Numbered from the stretch's first letter, positions 11,048 to 19,875 are shown. The stretch: 64,000 nucleotides of DNA from Paraglaciecola arctica BSs20135 (GCF_000314995.1 NZ_BAEO01000058.1:1-64000); one strand, 5' to 3'. Notes: generated by a model from the sequence alone, not told the origin. Numbers and translations are program-made.

Positions 11048-12280
11048 TTAAGCAAAGGTCGGTAACCACGAAAATAATAAGGCACTTTTTAAACCCAAAA
11101 TCAAAATACCAAATAGAATGACTAACAGTGGTATTCGATTTGAGATGGTAATAACGGCCTTTTGTTTTAATGAAAGCGCCATTATTCCCGGTAAAACGAA
11201 AAAACTAAAGGCCACAAACATTCCTGCAAACCCAATCGCATAGATAAAACCATAGGGTAAGATAAAACTAGCAATGGCAGGAGGACCGAAGCAAATGGCT
11301 GCGGCAATCAAACGCTGTTTAGTTGTATCACCGAGCGATAATTTATCCTGAATAAAGTGGAAAAGTCCTAATCCAACACTTAAAAATGAGGTGATAATTG
11401 CACAATGGGAAAATATATTTAAACGAATCTCTAACGTATTATCCACCCCGTTATTAACCAGCGCAGTAACCAATTCGCCAAGATTACTACCGTCTGCAAA
11501 CACTGCTCCGAAACCATCTCGGCCAATACTGCCAAAAGTTAAAATTAACCATAAGACATAAACAAATAACACTAATGCGGAGCCCCAAAATAAACTCTTA
11601 TTCACGTTTTCAGGCTGGGCATGATAATGACGAACTAGGCTTGGGATCAGACCAGCACAAGCAAATGCGGTCACATAAACAGGTATCGCTGCCAATACAT
11701 ATTGAGGAGTGTTAATTGAGATAGTTAAGTGATTGAGCTCAACGCTTGGCATAATGCCAAGGGCTGAAACAAAAAACGCGATTGCCATCATCACTAAAAA
11801 AATAAGTAACACGCGACTCACTAATGATGTGCCAAACGCGACCGTAATAGCAATAAGAGTAGCAAACCCAATGCTCAGCCAGCGGCGATAAGAATCATCG
11901 ATCCCCAGCCCCACACTTTTTAGGCTGTAATCGACGATACTCGCACCTGCACTGGTGTATGCGTACATGAGGATCATCATGATAAAAACGATACTGACAT
12001 TATTCAACCTGCTCCACCAAAGTCCCAGTGAATAACGTACCAAAGAATCAAAACTGCTGCGGTGATCTAAGCTATTGTGGGTGTCGGCGATTAACGCAAA
12101 ATTGACCATAACAAAAAGTTTGGCTGCCACAAATGTCATTCCCCAAACTAAAAACAAGCCAAGGGTTGACCACCATATCCATGCGCCTGCTGAAACCATA
12201 GGCAAAGCGAACATTCCAGCTCCTAACGCACCGCCAGCAACTAACAGTATGCCGTTCCACAATGGTGTAGTCTTAACCAT
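11048..12280 (-). CDS. Aromatic amino acid permease (HAAAP family, TyrP/Mtr-like)
   Basis: This 410-residue inner membrane transporter has about 11 hydrophobic segments. The N-terminal signature GGALGAGMFALPMVSAG in TM1 is diagnostic of the hydroxy/aromatic amino acid permease family (Mtr, TnaB, TyrP). It should import Trp or Tyr with protons; which one cannot be told. It begins 8 bp after the OsmC-like gene on the same strand, so the two are probably one transcript. Confidence 0.85.
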   Translation of the reverse strand: MVKTTPLWNGILLVAGGALGAGMFALPMVSAGAWIWWSTLGLFLVWGMTFVAAKLFVMVNFALIADTHNSLDHRSSFDSLVRYSLGLWWSRLNNVSIVFIMMILMYAYTSAGASIVDYSLKSVGLGIDDSYRRWLSIGFATLIAITVAFGTSLVSRVLLIFLVMMAIAFFVSALGIMPSVELNHLTISINTPQYVLAAIPVYVTAFACAGLIPSLVRHYHAQPENVNKSLFWGSALVLFVYVLWLILTFGSIGRDGFGAVFADGSNLGELVTALVNNGVDNTLEIRLNIFSHCAIITSFLSVGLGLFHFIQDKLSLGDTTKQRLIAAAICFGPPAIASFILPYGFIYAIGFAGMFVAFSFFVLPGIMALSLKQKAVITISNRIPLLVILFGILILGLKSALLFSWLPTFA

Positions 12281-12288
12281 AGATTTGA

Positions 12289-12876
12289 CTAGCCTGCATG
12301 GGACAACACTTCTTTTTTATTGTGGACCAGTCGAGTAGACCATGGAATAGGGTTACGTAACGCATGATGAGCCATACAAGCCCCCTCTGCCTCTTGTAAT
12401 AGGCCCAATATACGCTCTTCAGGCTCATCACTTTCAATGATAACGTGGGTTTCAACGTGCAGACACTCCCCCTCAGTGGTATGCCCTAGCTCTCTCATAG
12501 TGCCCAAATTAGTCATAAATTTAATGCTTTGTTCTAAACGCAAACTATCAACTGTAATTTTGCGAGCAGTTAGAATGTCGGTTAAATGCGTCATTAAGCA
12601 AAAACCGATCCCCGCCGCGAAGAACGCCAAAGGCGGTGGTGCGGTGTCATCACCAACAGGTGGTTGTTCATCACAATAGAGCTTTACCGGACTAAAACCA
12701 GGAATATTGATTTGCACTGTACCGGTTTTTTGTTGCTTATTACCCGCTTCGGCGACCAAATTCACTTCAAATTTCAATGCTTCTGGAGGTTTGGATTTTT
12801 TAAACGGCGCAGGTGTGAATTCAGTGGGCACGGGCTGTGTATCGCCCTGCTCGCCAACTTTATAATGCTTTTTCAT
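12289..12876 (-). CDS. OsmC-family protein
   Basis: The 195-residue protein has an extended N-terminal region and a C-terminal OsmC fold. The two cysteines expected for thiol-peroxide reduction are present in the right context: Cys93 in GIGFCLMTHL and Cys167 in EGACMAHHAL. The family detoxifies organic hydroperoxides. This member belongs to the divergent set with a long N-terminus, so its substrate is uncertain. It is the first gene of a two-gene unit with the aromatic permease. Confidence 0.8.
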   Translation of the reverse strand: MKKHYKVGEQGDTQPVPTEFTPAPFKKSKPPEALKFEVNLVAEAGNKQQKTGTVQINIPGFSPVKLYCDEQPPVGDDTAPPPLAFFAAGIGFCLMTHLTDILTARKITVDSLRLEQSIKFMTNLGTMRELGHTTEGECLHVETHVIIESDEPEERILGLLQEAEGACMAHHALRNPIPWSTRLVHNKKEVLSHAG

Positions 12877-13293
12877 GACATTCCTTACTCGTTCTTGTAT
12901 GCAACTACGAGTAACACGCAGGGTCAGTTAAGTCAAAAGCAAAAGAGGCAGTGTCTGGGGTAGCCATTAACATAACTCTTGGAAAACTGTTCCTTCAAAA
13001 AATTTAAATTAGATTATAGATTTCAACAACCCTGCCCCTAGAAAGAACCTGTAATTCCCCTACATAATTAAAGATAAAAAAGAACATTTAAGTAATAAAT
13101 ATTGTCAGTTTTTTTTACAAGTGCGTGTTCAAAAAAACGACAAAAACAACTAACCAACTGTTTACTATGGAAAATTTCATCATGGTCTAATAATTGCTAA
13201 TTGTGGATTGTATTTTTAAATTTGCCAGAGGGAATTAACCGTATCTGGCTTATCATTAGCTAAATTACATAATTTTATAAAAGGAATATTTCT
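12877..13293. other. Intergenic region between divergent genes
   Basis: These 417 AT-rich bases carry the promoters of the OsmC operon and the PEP-CTERM gene. AAAGGAAT before 13294 is a good ribosome binding site. No RNA gene or repeat was recognised. Confidence 0.4.
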
Positions 13294-13926
13294 ATGAAGA
13301 AACAATTAATGAGTTCAACAATTTTAGGGGCGCTAGCGCTAGTCGTTTCGACTATATCCAGTGCGGTGCCTATTACAGATGTTCAGGAATACATAAACAA
13401 CACTCCTACTGAGTTTTTTGTTATCGACGATGCCTCTAAATATGACTCCCCTTATTACCGTGAGTCTGATCAGGATTGGGGTTGGGTACATAGCGGTATT
13501 GTTGGGTCAGGCTTTACTTCAATTATTCTTGATATCTCAGCATTCGATGTAGACTTTGGTTTAGTTGACGGTGAACTCGACATGATTGATATTTATGACG
13601 GTTCTAACTGGGTTTCTTTTGGAAATTTAAACGGGTCGGATGATAGCTGGGACTTCACTTCTTTCGATTTAAGCGGATACGCATGGGCAGAAGCTCAGGT
13701 TAATGCTGGTCTCCAAGTCAGAATGGACATTGATACGTTGAACGAGGGTTGGCTAGTTACTCTTGGTCGAGCTGCATTGAGCGTTGATGGTGGAGATCAA
13801 GTTTGTGTCCCTACTCCTGGGGTACCTTGTGTTAGTGTTGATGTTCCTGAACCAACAAGCATTGTGCTGCTAAGCTTAGGTTTGGTAGGGTTAGGACTTT
13901 CACGTAGACGTCAATTTAATAAATAA
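13294..13926 (+). CDS. PEP-CTERM sorting domain protein
   Basis: The 210-residue exported protein has a signal peptide (residues 1-24) and a C-terminal sorting signal: VPEPTSIVLLSLGLVGLGL, a hydrophobic helix, then SRRRQ. This is the PEP-CTERM signature processed by exosortase EpsH/XrtA-type enzymes in bacteria that make exopolysaccharide. The mature part is acidic and Trp/Asp/Gly-rich with predicted beta structure. Two Cys near the C-terminus (QVCVPTPGVPCVSV) could pair. No exosortase or polysaccharide gene is in the window. A clear terminator follows. Confidence 0.9.
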   Translation: MKKQLMSSTILGALALVVSTISSAVPITDVQEYINNTPTEFFVIDDASKYDSPYYRESDQDWGWVHSGIVGSGFTSIILDISAFDVDFGLVDGELDMIDIYDGSNWVSFGNLNGSDDSWDFTSFDLSGYAWAEAQVNAGLQVRMDIDTLNEGWLVTLGRAALSVDGGDQVCVPTPGVPCVSVDVPEPTSIVLLSLGLVGLGLSRRRQFNK

Positions 13927-13973
13927 CCTATTTATTAAAAAAGTCCCTAAAAATTTGAGTTGATGACCTATTT

Positions 13974-14000
13974 GGGTTCTGTTTTGCAGAGCCCTTTTTT
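13974..14000 (+). terminator. Rho-independent terminator of the PEP-CTERM gene
   Basis: An 8-bp stem (GGGTTCTG with CAGAGCCC, one G-T pair) with a 5-base loop is followed by a run of six or more T. Confidence 0.85.
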
Positions 14001-14279
14001 TATAACGCCGCTACTTATTCGAGCCTGAAATATTGAAGAGCCATACTAAATCAGCTTTGTAGTCACCTATGGCTGCTTTCTGATAAAAATAAAAACATCT
14101 ATCTGTCCGTAATCCATAGGGTCAGTGTATCTCCCCTTTGCTCTTGTGATTTCAAAAATTCACCCCCTTGCTCCGCTGTTTCAAAAGGATTCAAAACGGA
14201 ACTGCCCTACTTTATATTCAAACTTTTTACAACCCTTGCTCGACTACTATTATGAACCTTAAAAATAGAGAGTGAAGTT
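14001..14279. other. Intergenic region, no gene seen
   Basis: This spacer has no supported frame. AGAGAGTGAAG just before 14280 contains the ribosome binding site of the ankyrin gene. Confidence 0.4.
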
Positions 14280-14867
14280 ATGAAAAAATTGATCATTATC
14301 GGTTTGATGAGCGCGACCATCTTTGGCGCAACAGCAGGAATGGTGCAAAGCGTTGCTGACGATCTTAAGCCCACACACCTTGAGTTATTAGAGCAAGCCA
14401 TTCACGGGAATGACTACCAGACTGTATCCAACATGCTCGACAATGGACTAGATATCAATGCAGTGATTGAAGGGGATGGCACCTTGTTGATTATGGCCAT
14501 TCAGGCGGGTCATGAAGCGATGGTATATGGACTAATTGATGCCGGTGCCGATGTTAATCAGGCTGTTATCGCAGATGGTAACCCACTGATAAATGCCGCC
14601 ATGACGAACAACGTAAGCGTGGCACAACGTTTATTCGATGAAGGAGCCTTGGTGGATGCGATTGTTGAACATGACGAAACGGCTCTGATAAATGCTTCAC
14701 GAAAGGGACATTTTGAGATGGTGAAGTTTCTCGTCGAAAACGGCGCCGATGTTAATTTGGGCCTTCATGTGAATACCGTTAAGGGCAATATTTACCGTAG
14801 CCCACTCAACGGTGCGAAAACCGATAAAATTCGTGATTACTTGTTGAACATGGGTGCCAAATCGTAA
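14280..14867 (+). CDS. Exported ankyrin-repeat protein
   Basis: The 195-residue protein has a signal peptide (about residues 1-26, ending near SVADD) and three to four ankyrin repeats spanning about residues 33-165. Typical helix-turn text is present, such as GTLLIMAIQAGHEAMVYGLI and GHFEMVKFLVENGADVN. Ankyrin repeats bind proteins, so a periplasmic binding or inhibitor role is plausible. No enzymatic domain is present. It is a single gene with its own terminator. Confidence 0.85.
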   Translation: MKKLIIIGLMSATIFGATAGMVQSVADDLKPTHLELLEQAIHGNDYQTVSNMLDNGLDINAVIEGDGTLLIMAIQAGHEAMVYGLIDAGADVNQAVIADGNPLINAAMTNNVSVAQRLFDEGALVDAIVEHDETALINASRKGHFEMVKFLVENGADVNLGLHVNTVKGNIYRSPLNGAKTDKIRDYLLNMGAKS

Positions 14868-14888
14868 CAGCACTAAAACAGTCTACTG

Positions 14889-14926
14889 AAAATGCCCGTA
14901 TACGTCCTGCTTGCGCGGGCATTTTT
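14889..14926 (+). terminator. Rho-independent terminator of the ankyrin gene
   Basis: The arms AAAATGCCCG (14889-14898) and CGGGCATTTTT (14916-14926) form a strong stem with a 17-base loop and a terminal T run. Confidence 0.85.
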
Positions 14927-15138
14927 ACATCAGTCTCTGAGGGTTCACTCATTTAAAACGGATCTGCCCCTTTATCAACGAACCCGCCCCCGCAAGGCGC
15001 TTCTGTTAATTTTTGTTTATGTAGAGGGATTTGAATTTATATTAAATATGGAGCAAAATCAAGCAGTTAAGTGTTACCCCAATTAGCCGCAACTTAGAGC
15101 AAAAAAGACCCGCAGGTGCTTAAAATATCTTTAAGAAA

Positions 15139-15166
15139 AAACCCAATGAAGTGAGTCGCTGGGTTT
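15139..15166 (-). terminator. Terminator of the small exported protein gene
   Basis: The arms AAACCCA (15139-15145) and TGGGTTT (15160-15166) form a hairpin. Read on the minus strand it is followed by a run of T, 20 bases after the stop of the gene at 15186. Confidence 0.75.
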
Positions 15167-15185
15167 ATACGTGACTGTTAATTCA

Positions 15186-15632
15186 TTATCTAAAGGTCAC
15201 TTCACGCAACAATGAGTTTCCTGATAAGTGTCGCATTATCACTCTTTCGCCACTCTCCTCTTCCATTTTAGCGATGCTACTTTTAGCCCACTTCATATAC
15301 GCTTCGTAACGTTCATCTTCTTGTTTTTTGGTAGCCATTTCACTAAAAATACTGACCAAATACATATCAGGCTCACCCTTCCTAGGATGTTGATTTATTA
15401 AAATTTTATAATCTGAAATCCATCCTTTTGATTTTGAAAATTCCATTGACTCCTGCCATTTCCCCTTAAGATGGGTGGCATAGTTCAACCATTGTCCGTC
15501 AACAATTTCAATTGATGATACTTCCCAGTAATTTCCATTTTTAAATACTCTTTCATCTTCTGCTAGTGCATTAAAAGCCAAAAAACTAAATAACAAAGCT
15601 AGCGTTGTAGTTTTTACTATTTGTGCTTTCAT
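15186..15632 (-). CDS. Small exported protein of unknown function
   Basis: The 148-residue protein has a clear signal peptide (KTTTLALLFSFLAFNALA, cleavage after about residue 24). The mature part is charged, with helical text rich in Lys, Glu and Trp and no cysteine, fitting a soluble periplasmic protein. It is not recognised as a named family, though the overall look (a short fold with NYWEVSSIEIVDGQW) recalls small periplasmic proteins common in Alteromonadales. It is monocistronic, with a terminator downstream. Confidence 0.7.
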   Translation of the reverse strand: MKAQIVKTTTLALLFSFLAFNALAEDERVFKNGNYWEVSSIEIVDGQWLNYATHLKGKWQESMEFSKSKGWISDYKILINQHPRKGEPDMYLVSIFSEMATKKQEDERYEAYMKWAKSSIAKMEEESGERVIMRHLSGNSLLREVTFR

Positions 15633-16067
15633 TTGTTTCTTTCCTTGTTACACATGAATCGTTCAGATTTCAAACAAACCTGATTATGACATCACGGTTG
15701 AATCAAGCTTAGACCCGTACAAAAATTAAACAACTCAATAATATGTGCAATAACCTTAATAAGCGATTTCCAGCAAGCTTAGAACACCGCTAGGGTAGTC
15801 CTCGTTACTAATTTTATCTTTTTAACCGAATATCGACTTACCTGAAGGCCATCAAAATGGTCAGTGAGGAAACATATGTTCATTTTTTAATAAACGATCG
15901 GTACCTTGTAAAACAACAATGAAGTATCGAGGTCAGAACAACATTAATTAAGTAAATGAGAAAATAATCATGATCTGGCCACGATATTCAGATTGCGCTA
16001 ATAATGTCAGTATATAGAATATGTACTTAGAATAAGTTATAATTTGAACAATTTCTGGGAGGACAAT
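15633..16067. other. Intergenic region with the yhfG-fic promoter
   Basis: The 435 bases contain no supported gene. A perfect TATAAT (16038-16043) lies 24 bases before the ATG of the antitoxin gene and is the likely -10 element. The matching -35 is weak, as is common for autoregulated toxin-antitoxin promoters. Confidence 0.5.
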
Positions 16068-16226
16068 ATGACCAATGCAATTTTAAAAACTAAGGAGCAA
16101 CAAGCTCGAATTTTCACTCCTAAATTGAGTAATTTTGAGACAAGCTCTCGCTATGAAGGCTTATCCTTAAAAAAAGAAAATGAAGGCAAATCTATTAAAG
16201 AACTACAATTAAAGTATGCGCGATAA
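16068..16226 (+). CDS. yhfG: YhfG-family Fic antitoxin
   Basis: This 52-residue protein starts at an ATG preceded by GGGAGG; an upstream in-frame TTG at 16044 is not needed. Residues 26-31, SSRYEG, match the inhibitory motif (S/T)xxxE(G/N) of Fic-inhibiting antitoxins. The Glu of that motif enters the Fic ATP site and blocks the gamma phosphate. The surrounding text NFETSSRYEGLSL resembles Escherichia coli YhfG. It overlaps the fic gene by 11 bp, so the pair is translationally coupled with the antitoxin first (a class I arrangement). Confidence 0.85.
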   Translation: MTNAILKTKEQQARIFTPKLSNFETSSRYEGLSLKKENEGKSIKELQLKYAR

Positions 16227-16803
16227 GTATGGTGTAAGTCAGGATAATTATTGTTACCCCAACTCCGATGTACTGAAAAACAAATTAAATATTCTAGATG
16301 ACGCTACTTTAGAAGATGCAGAATTAGCATTTACCGCCGTCAGATATACTGAATATTCATCCGCTATATCATCCATAAATTCATTCAATTTGGCTCACCT
16401 AAAAACACTACATCAACAACTTTTTCAAGATGTGTTTGAATGGGCTGGGAAAATCAGAACTGTAGACATATCAAAAGGTTTGACTCGATTTTGTACATGT
16501 CAGCGCATTGAGCAAGAAGCCACAAAGCAATTTTCTAGGCTCCCATTGCTTATAAAGATTAATTCAACAGAAGAATTAATAACAGTCATTGCCGATATCT
16601 TTTGTGAACTCAATATTATCCATCCATTTCGTGAAGGTAATGGAAGAACTCAACGTTTTTTCTTCGAAGAATTATTTTTCTTTTTAGGATTGAATGTAGA
16701 GTGGCCAGACATCACAAAAGACAAATGGGTTGAGGCAAATATTCAAGGGTACAATGGTGATCTTAAGCCTTTTGTACAGATATTAACTGACGCTACATCT
16801 TAA
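16216..16803 (+). CDS. fic: Fic-domain AMP-transferase toxin
   Basis: The 195-residue Fic protein carries the complete active-site loop HPFREGNGRTQR at residues 136-147: catalytic His, anion-binding GNG and the Arg that contacts ATP. The flap segment TRFCTC precedes it. It is therefore expected to be active, unlike E. coli Fic whose loop is degenerate. The fold order (MRDKYG, then YPNSDVLKNKLNI, then HQQLFQDVFEWAG) matches the Fic/DOC family throughout. Fic toxins AMPylate host proteins such as gyrase or topoisomerase IV; the target here is unknown. It is paired with the YhfG antitoxin. Confidence 0.93.
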   Translation: MRDKYGVSQDNYCYPNSDVLKNKLNILDDATLEDAELAFTAVRYTEYSSAISSINSFNLAHLKTLHQQLFQDVFEWAGKIRTVDISKGLTRFCTCQRIEQEATKQFSRLPLLIKINSTEELITVIADIFCELNIIHPFREGNGRTQRFFFEELFFFLGLNVEWPDITKDKWVEANIQGYNGDLKPFVQILTDATS

Positions 16804-16906
16804 GATAAATCGTAACAATTTGATTTTATTATATTTTTATTCATCACAATAGATATCTCTTTAGTTCTGCGATATCAACCGCTCTGACCCTATCGGTTCC
16901 AAGCCA

Positions 16907-17065
16907 GTCACTTTTTCTTCTACAGCTAAGAATAAAGTAACCAAAAAGACGCCGCCGCTAATAAAGTTTTTAAACGCATAAAATAGCTTATTCTTGGGTC
17001 GTTCCAAATGTGTCCCTTCAACTTCCACTCAAATGGCGTCCATGCCATTTGCCCCAAGAATAAGC
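16907..17065. repeat. Structured palindromic repeat (left side of the protease-NTPase cassette)
   Basis: This lies in the 374-base gap at 16804-17177. One imperfect hairpin (16907-16941) has a loop containing CTACAGCT. A second element (16986-17065) has 13-bp outer arms (GCTTATTCTTGGG / CCCAAGAATAAGC) enclosing an inner perfect 8-bp palindrome at 17030-17051 (CAAATGGC / GCCATTTG). The first hairpin read in reverse resembles the perfect hairpin at 20591-20622, so both sides of the cassette carry related elements. No gene is seen in the gap. Confidence 0.7.
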
Positions 17066-17177
17066 CATTTTTTGCTGAAACTTTAAAGGCGGGAAAAGAA
17101 GTGGCGGAGCCACCATAGCTGTTATGGGCTAAGCCGATTCTCTTATAATGGATGCCTACGTAATCAATAATAACTAC

Positions 17178-19136
17178 TTACAAACTACTTTCATCTCTTG
17201 TTGGTAGTCTATTGTCCGCAATTCGATTTGATTTCTTTTCATTTCCAAATTCATGCTTTGATAAACTAGACTTAATCAATTTTTTTAAACTAACTAATGA
17301 TTTATTTGAAGCAAAACTATATCTATACTCATTTTTTAATGATGAATATAAATCCATCAAGTAATATGAATTTTTGTGTGATTTGGAAATATAGTTTTGA
17401 ATGTACACGTCCCAACCTTTAGGTCTATTTTCAATAATTAATAAGTTGAGTAAATGCTGATTTAACAAATTGGTTTCAGTCTCTGCTCTGTTTAAAAGGG
17501 TTGTTCCAATCTTCTGTGAAAAAACATCTTTTCCGAACCATTTGATAATATTTGCAGGGATAGAAACTATAATATTTTTAACTCTTTCTTCACTGTCCTC
17601 CTCACCAAAATCATCAGTTAAAGAAAATGTAGCTCCGTCAATTTCAAAATATCCATTTTTACTTAATACTGGCGACAAAGTTGTTAATACATTTGAAAGT
17701 TGTCCCCAAGACAGTAGTAATTCATCTAATAAATTATGTCTCGCCTTAAGCTCTCCATAATTACTATTTCTTAGAGTTAAAGCGCCTGAATGTATAGCTT
17801 TCATTAATCGTAAAAATGAATATGTCTCTAATATATGTGTAATGTTTTGCCTTAATGGTTTCACTTGATCATAAGACTTGTCTGCATATGCATCTTTAAT
17901 TTCATCAGGTAAATCTGAGTTCAAAATACCATTTGTGAGATCACTTTCTAATTTTGCAACTCCATCGGCTGTAGGAAGCCACTGTAAATTATCAAAAACG
18001 TTAAAGTCGATTGGGAAGTTGCATTTTTCAACTACAGTATTTCGAATACCTCTCAAGTCCTGTGTTATTTGATTTAAAGCATCCGTTCTTTTTCGATCAA
18101 TACCTGTATAGAATTCAATAATTTCTGGATAATTAATGTAGTTCATATCAGACAAAATATAAGAAGCAAACCTTTCATTATTTAACATTCTATGGGCAGC
18201 AAAATAGAACACCCAATAGCTAAATTTGAAATAATAAAATTCACCTCTATGTGCCAAAATATTGTTATCACGTAATATTTGGAAGATGACAATTACATCT
18301 AGGTCTATTTCATTATCTTTACAGAATTTTGTTAAAGTTTTTATGAAATTCTGTTCTGTAAACAAATAGTTTTTATTTTTTAACATTAATTCACAAAAGT
18401 AGCCCATGGTGTGCTCGGTATCCATTAAATCTGGGCGTGTTTTATATTTCGGTATATATCCAGTATTAAAAATATAATTTAATACTCTAGATATCATATC
18501 AGGTCTATTTATTGGACTATCATCAAACTTATCCTCTGATATTTTTAATAAGGTCAAGCAATTTTGAGGTGTTCTTGGAATGTTAATTGCCTCAAGATCC
18601 GATAAAATTTTGTTGAGAACCTTATCTTCACTTTCAATATATTCTTCACTAGTATTGTATATTCGCACTAGTTCCCTGATAGAATTTCTAGGTAACGCCC
18701 ATAAATACGCTTTTTCAAAACTCCTTTTACAAAGACTTTCGTCTTTTTCATTCAATAATGGATTTTCTCTGTTTGTAATAAAAACAATTAAAGGGATATT
18801 TCTAAACAGTTCATCAATAATATCTAATATTTTTCCTGAGTTTTCTAAAGAGCACGAAAATTCGTCTAATACAATGCATTCAATGTCCGCAACTTTTAAT
18901 TTTAAAGTACCTAATTTACGAGATACCCTTTTACTTATTTCCCCTTTGTTAACCTTCAGAGAAGAAGCATCAATGTATAACCAGAAAGAGTTAGATTCAC
19001 TTATCCATGCTGTCTTACATAAATAATGAGCTAGAGATGTAGAACCATATTGTTGAGATGCAATAATCTTAATATCTTTTGGGTTGGCAATGACACTTTG
19101 AATCTCTATCTTGTTGCGATTTTTAAAATTTTTTTT
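17178..19136 (-). CDS. STAND-like NTPase module, start-less frame joined to the protease by frameshift
   Basis: This frame gives about 652 residues but no ATG, GTG or TTG exists before codon 128 (a TTG at 18755). The open text upstream of 18755 clearly belongs to the protein: ASQQYGSTSLAHYL at the P-loop position, IDASSLK, the Walker B-like CIVLDEFS and a sensor-like IVFITNRE. The P-loop lacks the usual Lys (GST instead of GKT/S), so nucleotide use may be altered. Downstream, SYWVFYFAAHRM resembles the conserved FxHxSFxEYFAA motif of STAND proteins, followed by a long helical region. The frame overlaps the protease gene end at a run of nine A and is expected to be expressed as a fusion. If so, the product is a trypsin-NTPase of Avs-like or conflict-system type. 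The DNA here is more AT-rich than the neighbours. Confidence 0.75.
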   Translation of the reverse strand, partial: KKNFKNRNKIEIQSVIANPKDIKIIASQQYGSTSLAHYLCKTAWISESNSFWLYIDASSLKVNKGEISKRVSRKLGTLKLKVADIECIVLDEFSCSLENSGKILDIIDELFRNIPLIVFITNRENPLLNEKDESLCKRSFEKAYLWALPRNSIRELVRIYNTSEEYIESEDKVLNKILSDLEAINIPRTPQNCLTLLKISEDKFDDSPINRPDMISRVLNYIFNTGYIPKYKTRPDLMDTEHTMGYFCELMLKNKNYLFTEQNFIKTLTKFCKDNEIDLDVIVIFQILRDNNILAHRGEFYYFKFSYWVFYFAAHRMLNNERFASYILSDMNYINYPEIIEFYTGIDRKRTDALNQITQDLRGIRNTVVEKCNFPIDFNVFDNLQWLPTADGVAKLESDLTNGILNSDLPDEIKDAYADKSYDQVKPLRQNITHILETYSFLRLMKAIHSGALTLRNSNYGELKARHNLLDELLLSWGQLSNVLTTLSPVLSKNGYFEIDGATFSLTDDFGEEDSEERVKNIIVSIPANIIKWFGKDVFSQKIGTTLLNRAETETNLLNQHLLNLLIIENRPKGWDVYIQNYISKSHKNSYYLMDLYSSLKNEYRYSFASNKSLVSLKKLIKSSLSKHEFGNEKKSNRIADNRLPTRDESSL

Positions 19137-19140
19137 TGGG
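19122..19140 (-). promoter_or_regulatory. Nine-A slippery tract joining protease and NTPase frames
   Basis: On the minus strand CCC is followed by nine A, then TTTT and A. The protease frame reads PKKKF and stops at once. Removing one A, or adding two, connects it to the open NTPase frame. A -1 shift instead ends after a few codons at a TAG. Possible mechanisms are RNA polymerase slippage, a +1 or -2 ribosomal shift, phase variation by tract length, or a sequencing/assembly error in the homopolymer. Confidence 0.6.
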
Positions 19141-19875
19141 CGTGTCTTCCGGAATATTATAAAGCTGCGGCTCGACCCAGATGTTACTATCGGCTATAAA
19201 AGATGATAAAGATGCGGTTAAGTTTTCAGATAAACTGTGTTTTATAAATAAATGTTCTTCATCTGATAGTACTGATGTTAATTCCACTTTCCCATATGAA
19301 ATGGGAATAATAACTTCTTGTTTTACTTCATTCGGAATGGAGTAAATATCTAACAAATGCTTAGAGCAAATAGCATAGTTTTTAGTCTTATCCTTTTGGA
19401 TACAGACAATCCCAACTACTTTATTGGAATGATTACAGATAACTGGAGATCCGCTATATCCATTAGATATAGGTTCAGGAGTAGAAAGAGCTAAAGTATC
19501 AATTGTTAAAAAATCAGATTTTTTTATTTCGATTTTTGTTTTAACTAAAATACCCTGTATAGATTCCTTAATTGGATCGCCCAATAACCTTGTGTAGCCT
19601 ATTACTTTAGCCTCTTTTGTTATTTTACTCGCTTGAATAGCTAAAGGAGGAAGTTGAATTCCCTCAACATACAAAATGGCTAAATCTATACCTTCTTTAT
19701 ACTTATTCTGAATAATTGTAGGTGTTGTCCCTTCGACCAAAATATTGTCGCCACAATTAGTTACTACATGTCCACATGTAGCTATGAAAATACCGTCATT
19801 ATCACTATCAATAACAAAACCAGTTCCAAGTACGCTTCTATCTTTGTTGTAAATAGCTAGAATTGAATTATCCAT
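19123..19875 (-). CDS. Trypsin-like serine protease of a conflict system
   Basis: This 250-residue chymotrypsin-fold peptidase has an intact triad: His36 in TCGHVV, Asp64 in GIDLAIL and Ser141 in GYSGSPV. There is no signal peptide, so it acts in the cytoplasm. It overlaps the Trypco1 gene by 8 bp and its 3' end lies on the nine-A tract that connects to the NTPase frame. Trypsin-like domains in this arrangement act as effectors that become active when the NTPase detects an invasion signal; this is inferred from the family. A region of about 60 residues after the protease core links to the NTPase. Confidence 0.88.
   Translation of the reverse strand: MDNSILAIYNKDRSVLGTGFVIDSDNDGIFIATCGHVVTNCGDNILVEGTTPTIIQNKYKEGIDLAILYVEGIQLPPLAIQASKITKEAKVIGYTRLLGDPIKESIQGILVKTKIEIKKSDFLTIDTLALSTPEPISNGYSGSPVICNHSNKVVGIVCIQKDKTKNYAICSKHLLDIYSIPNEVKQEVIIPISYGKVELTSVLSDEEHLFIKHSLSENLTASLSSFIADSNIWVEPQLYNIPEDTPKKKF

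Noticed and set aside
14892-15086. 64-codon frame after the ankyrin gene
   Set aside because: It begins inside the terminator hairpin and reads through untranslated spacer; no family features.
17178-18755. NTPase gene starting at the TTG at 18755
   Set aside because: This start would remove the P-loop and Walker B text that is clearly coding upstream in the same frame, and has no clear ribosome binding site. Frameshift fusion explains the frame better.
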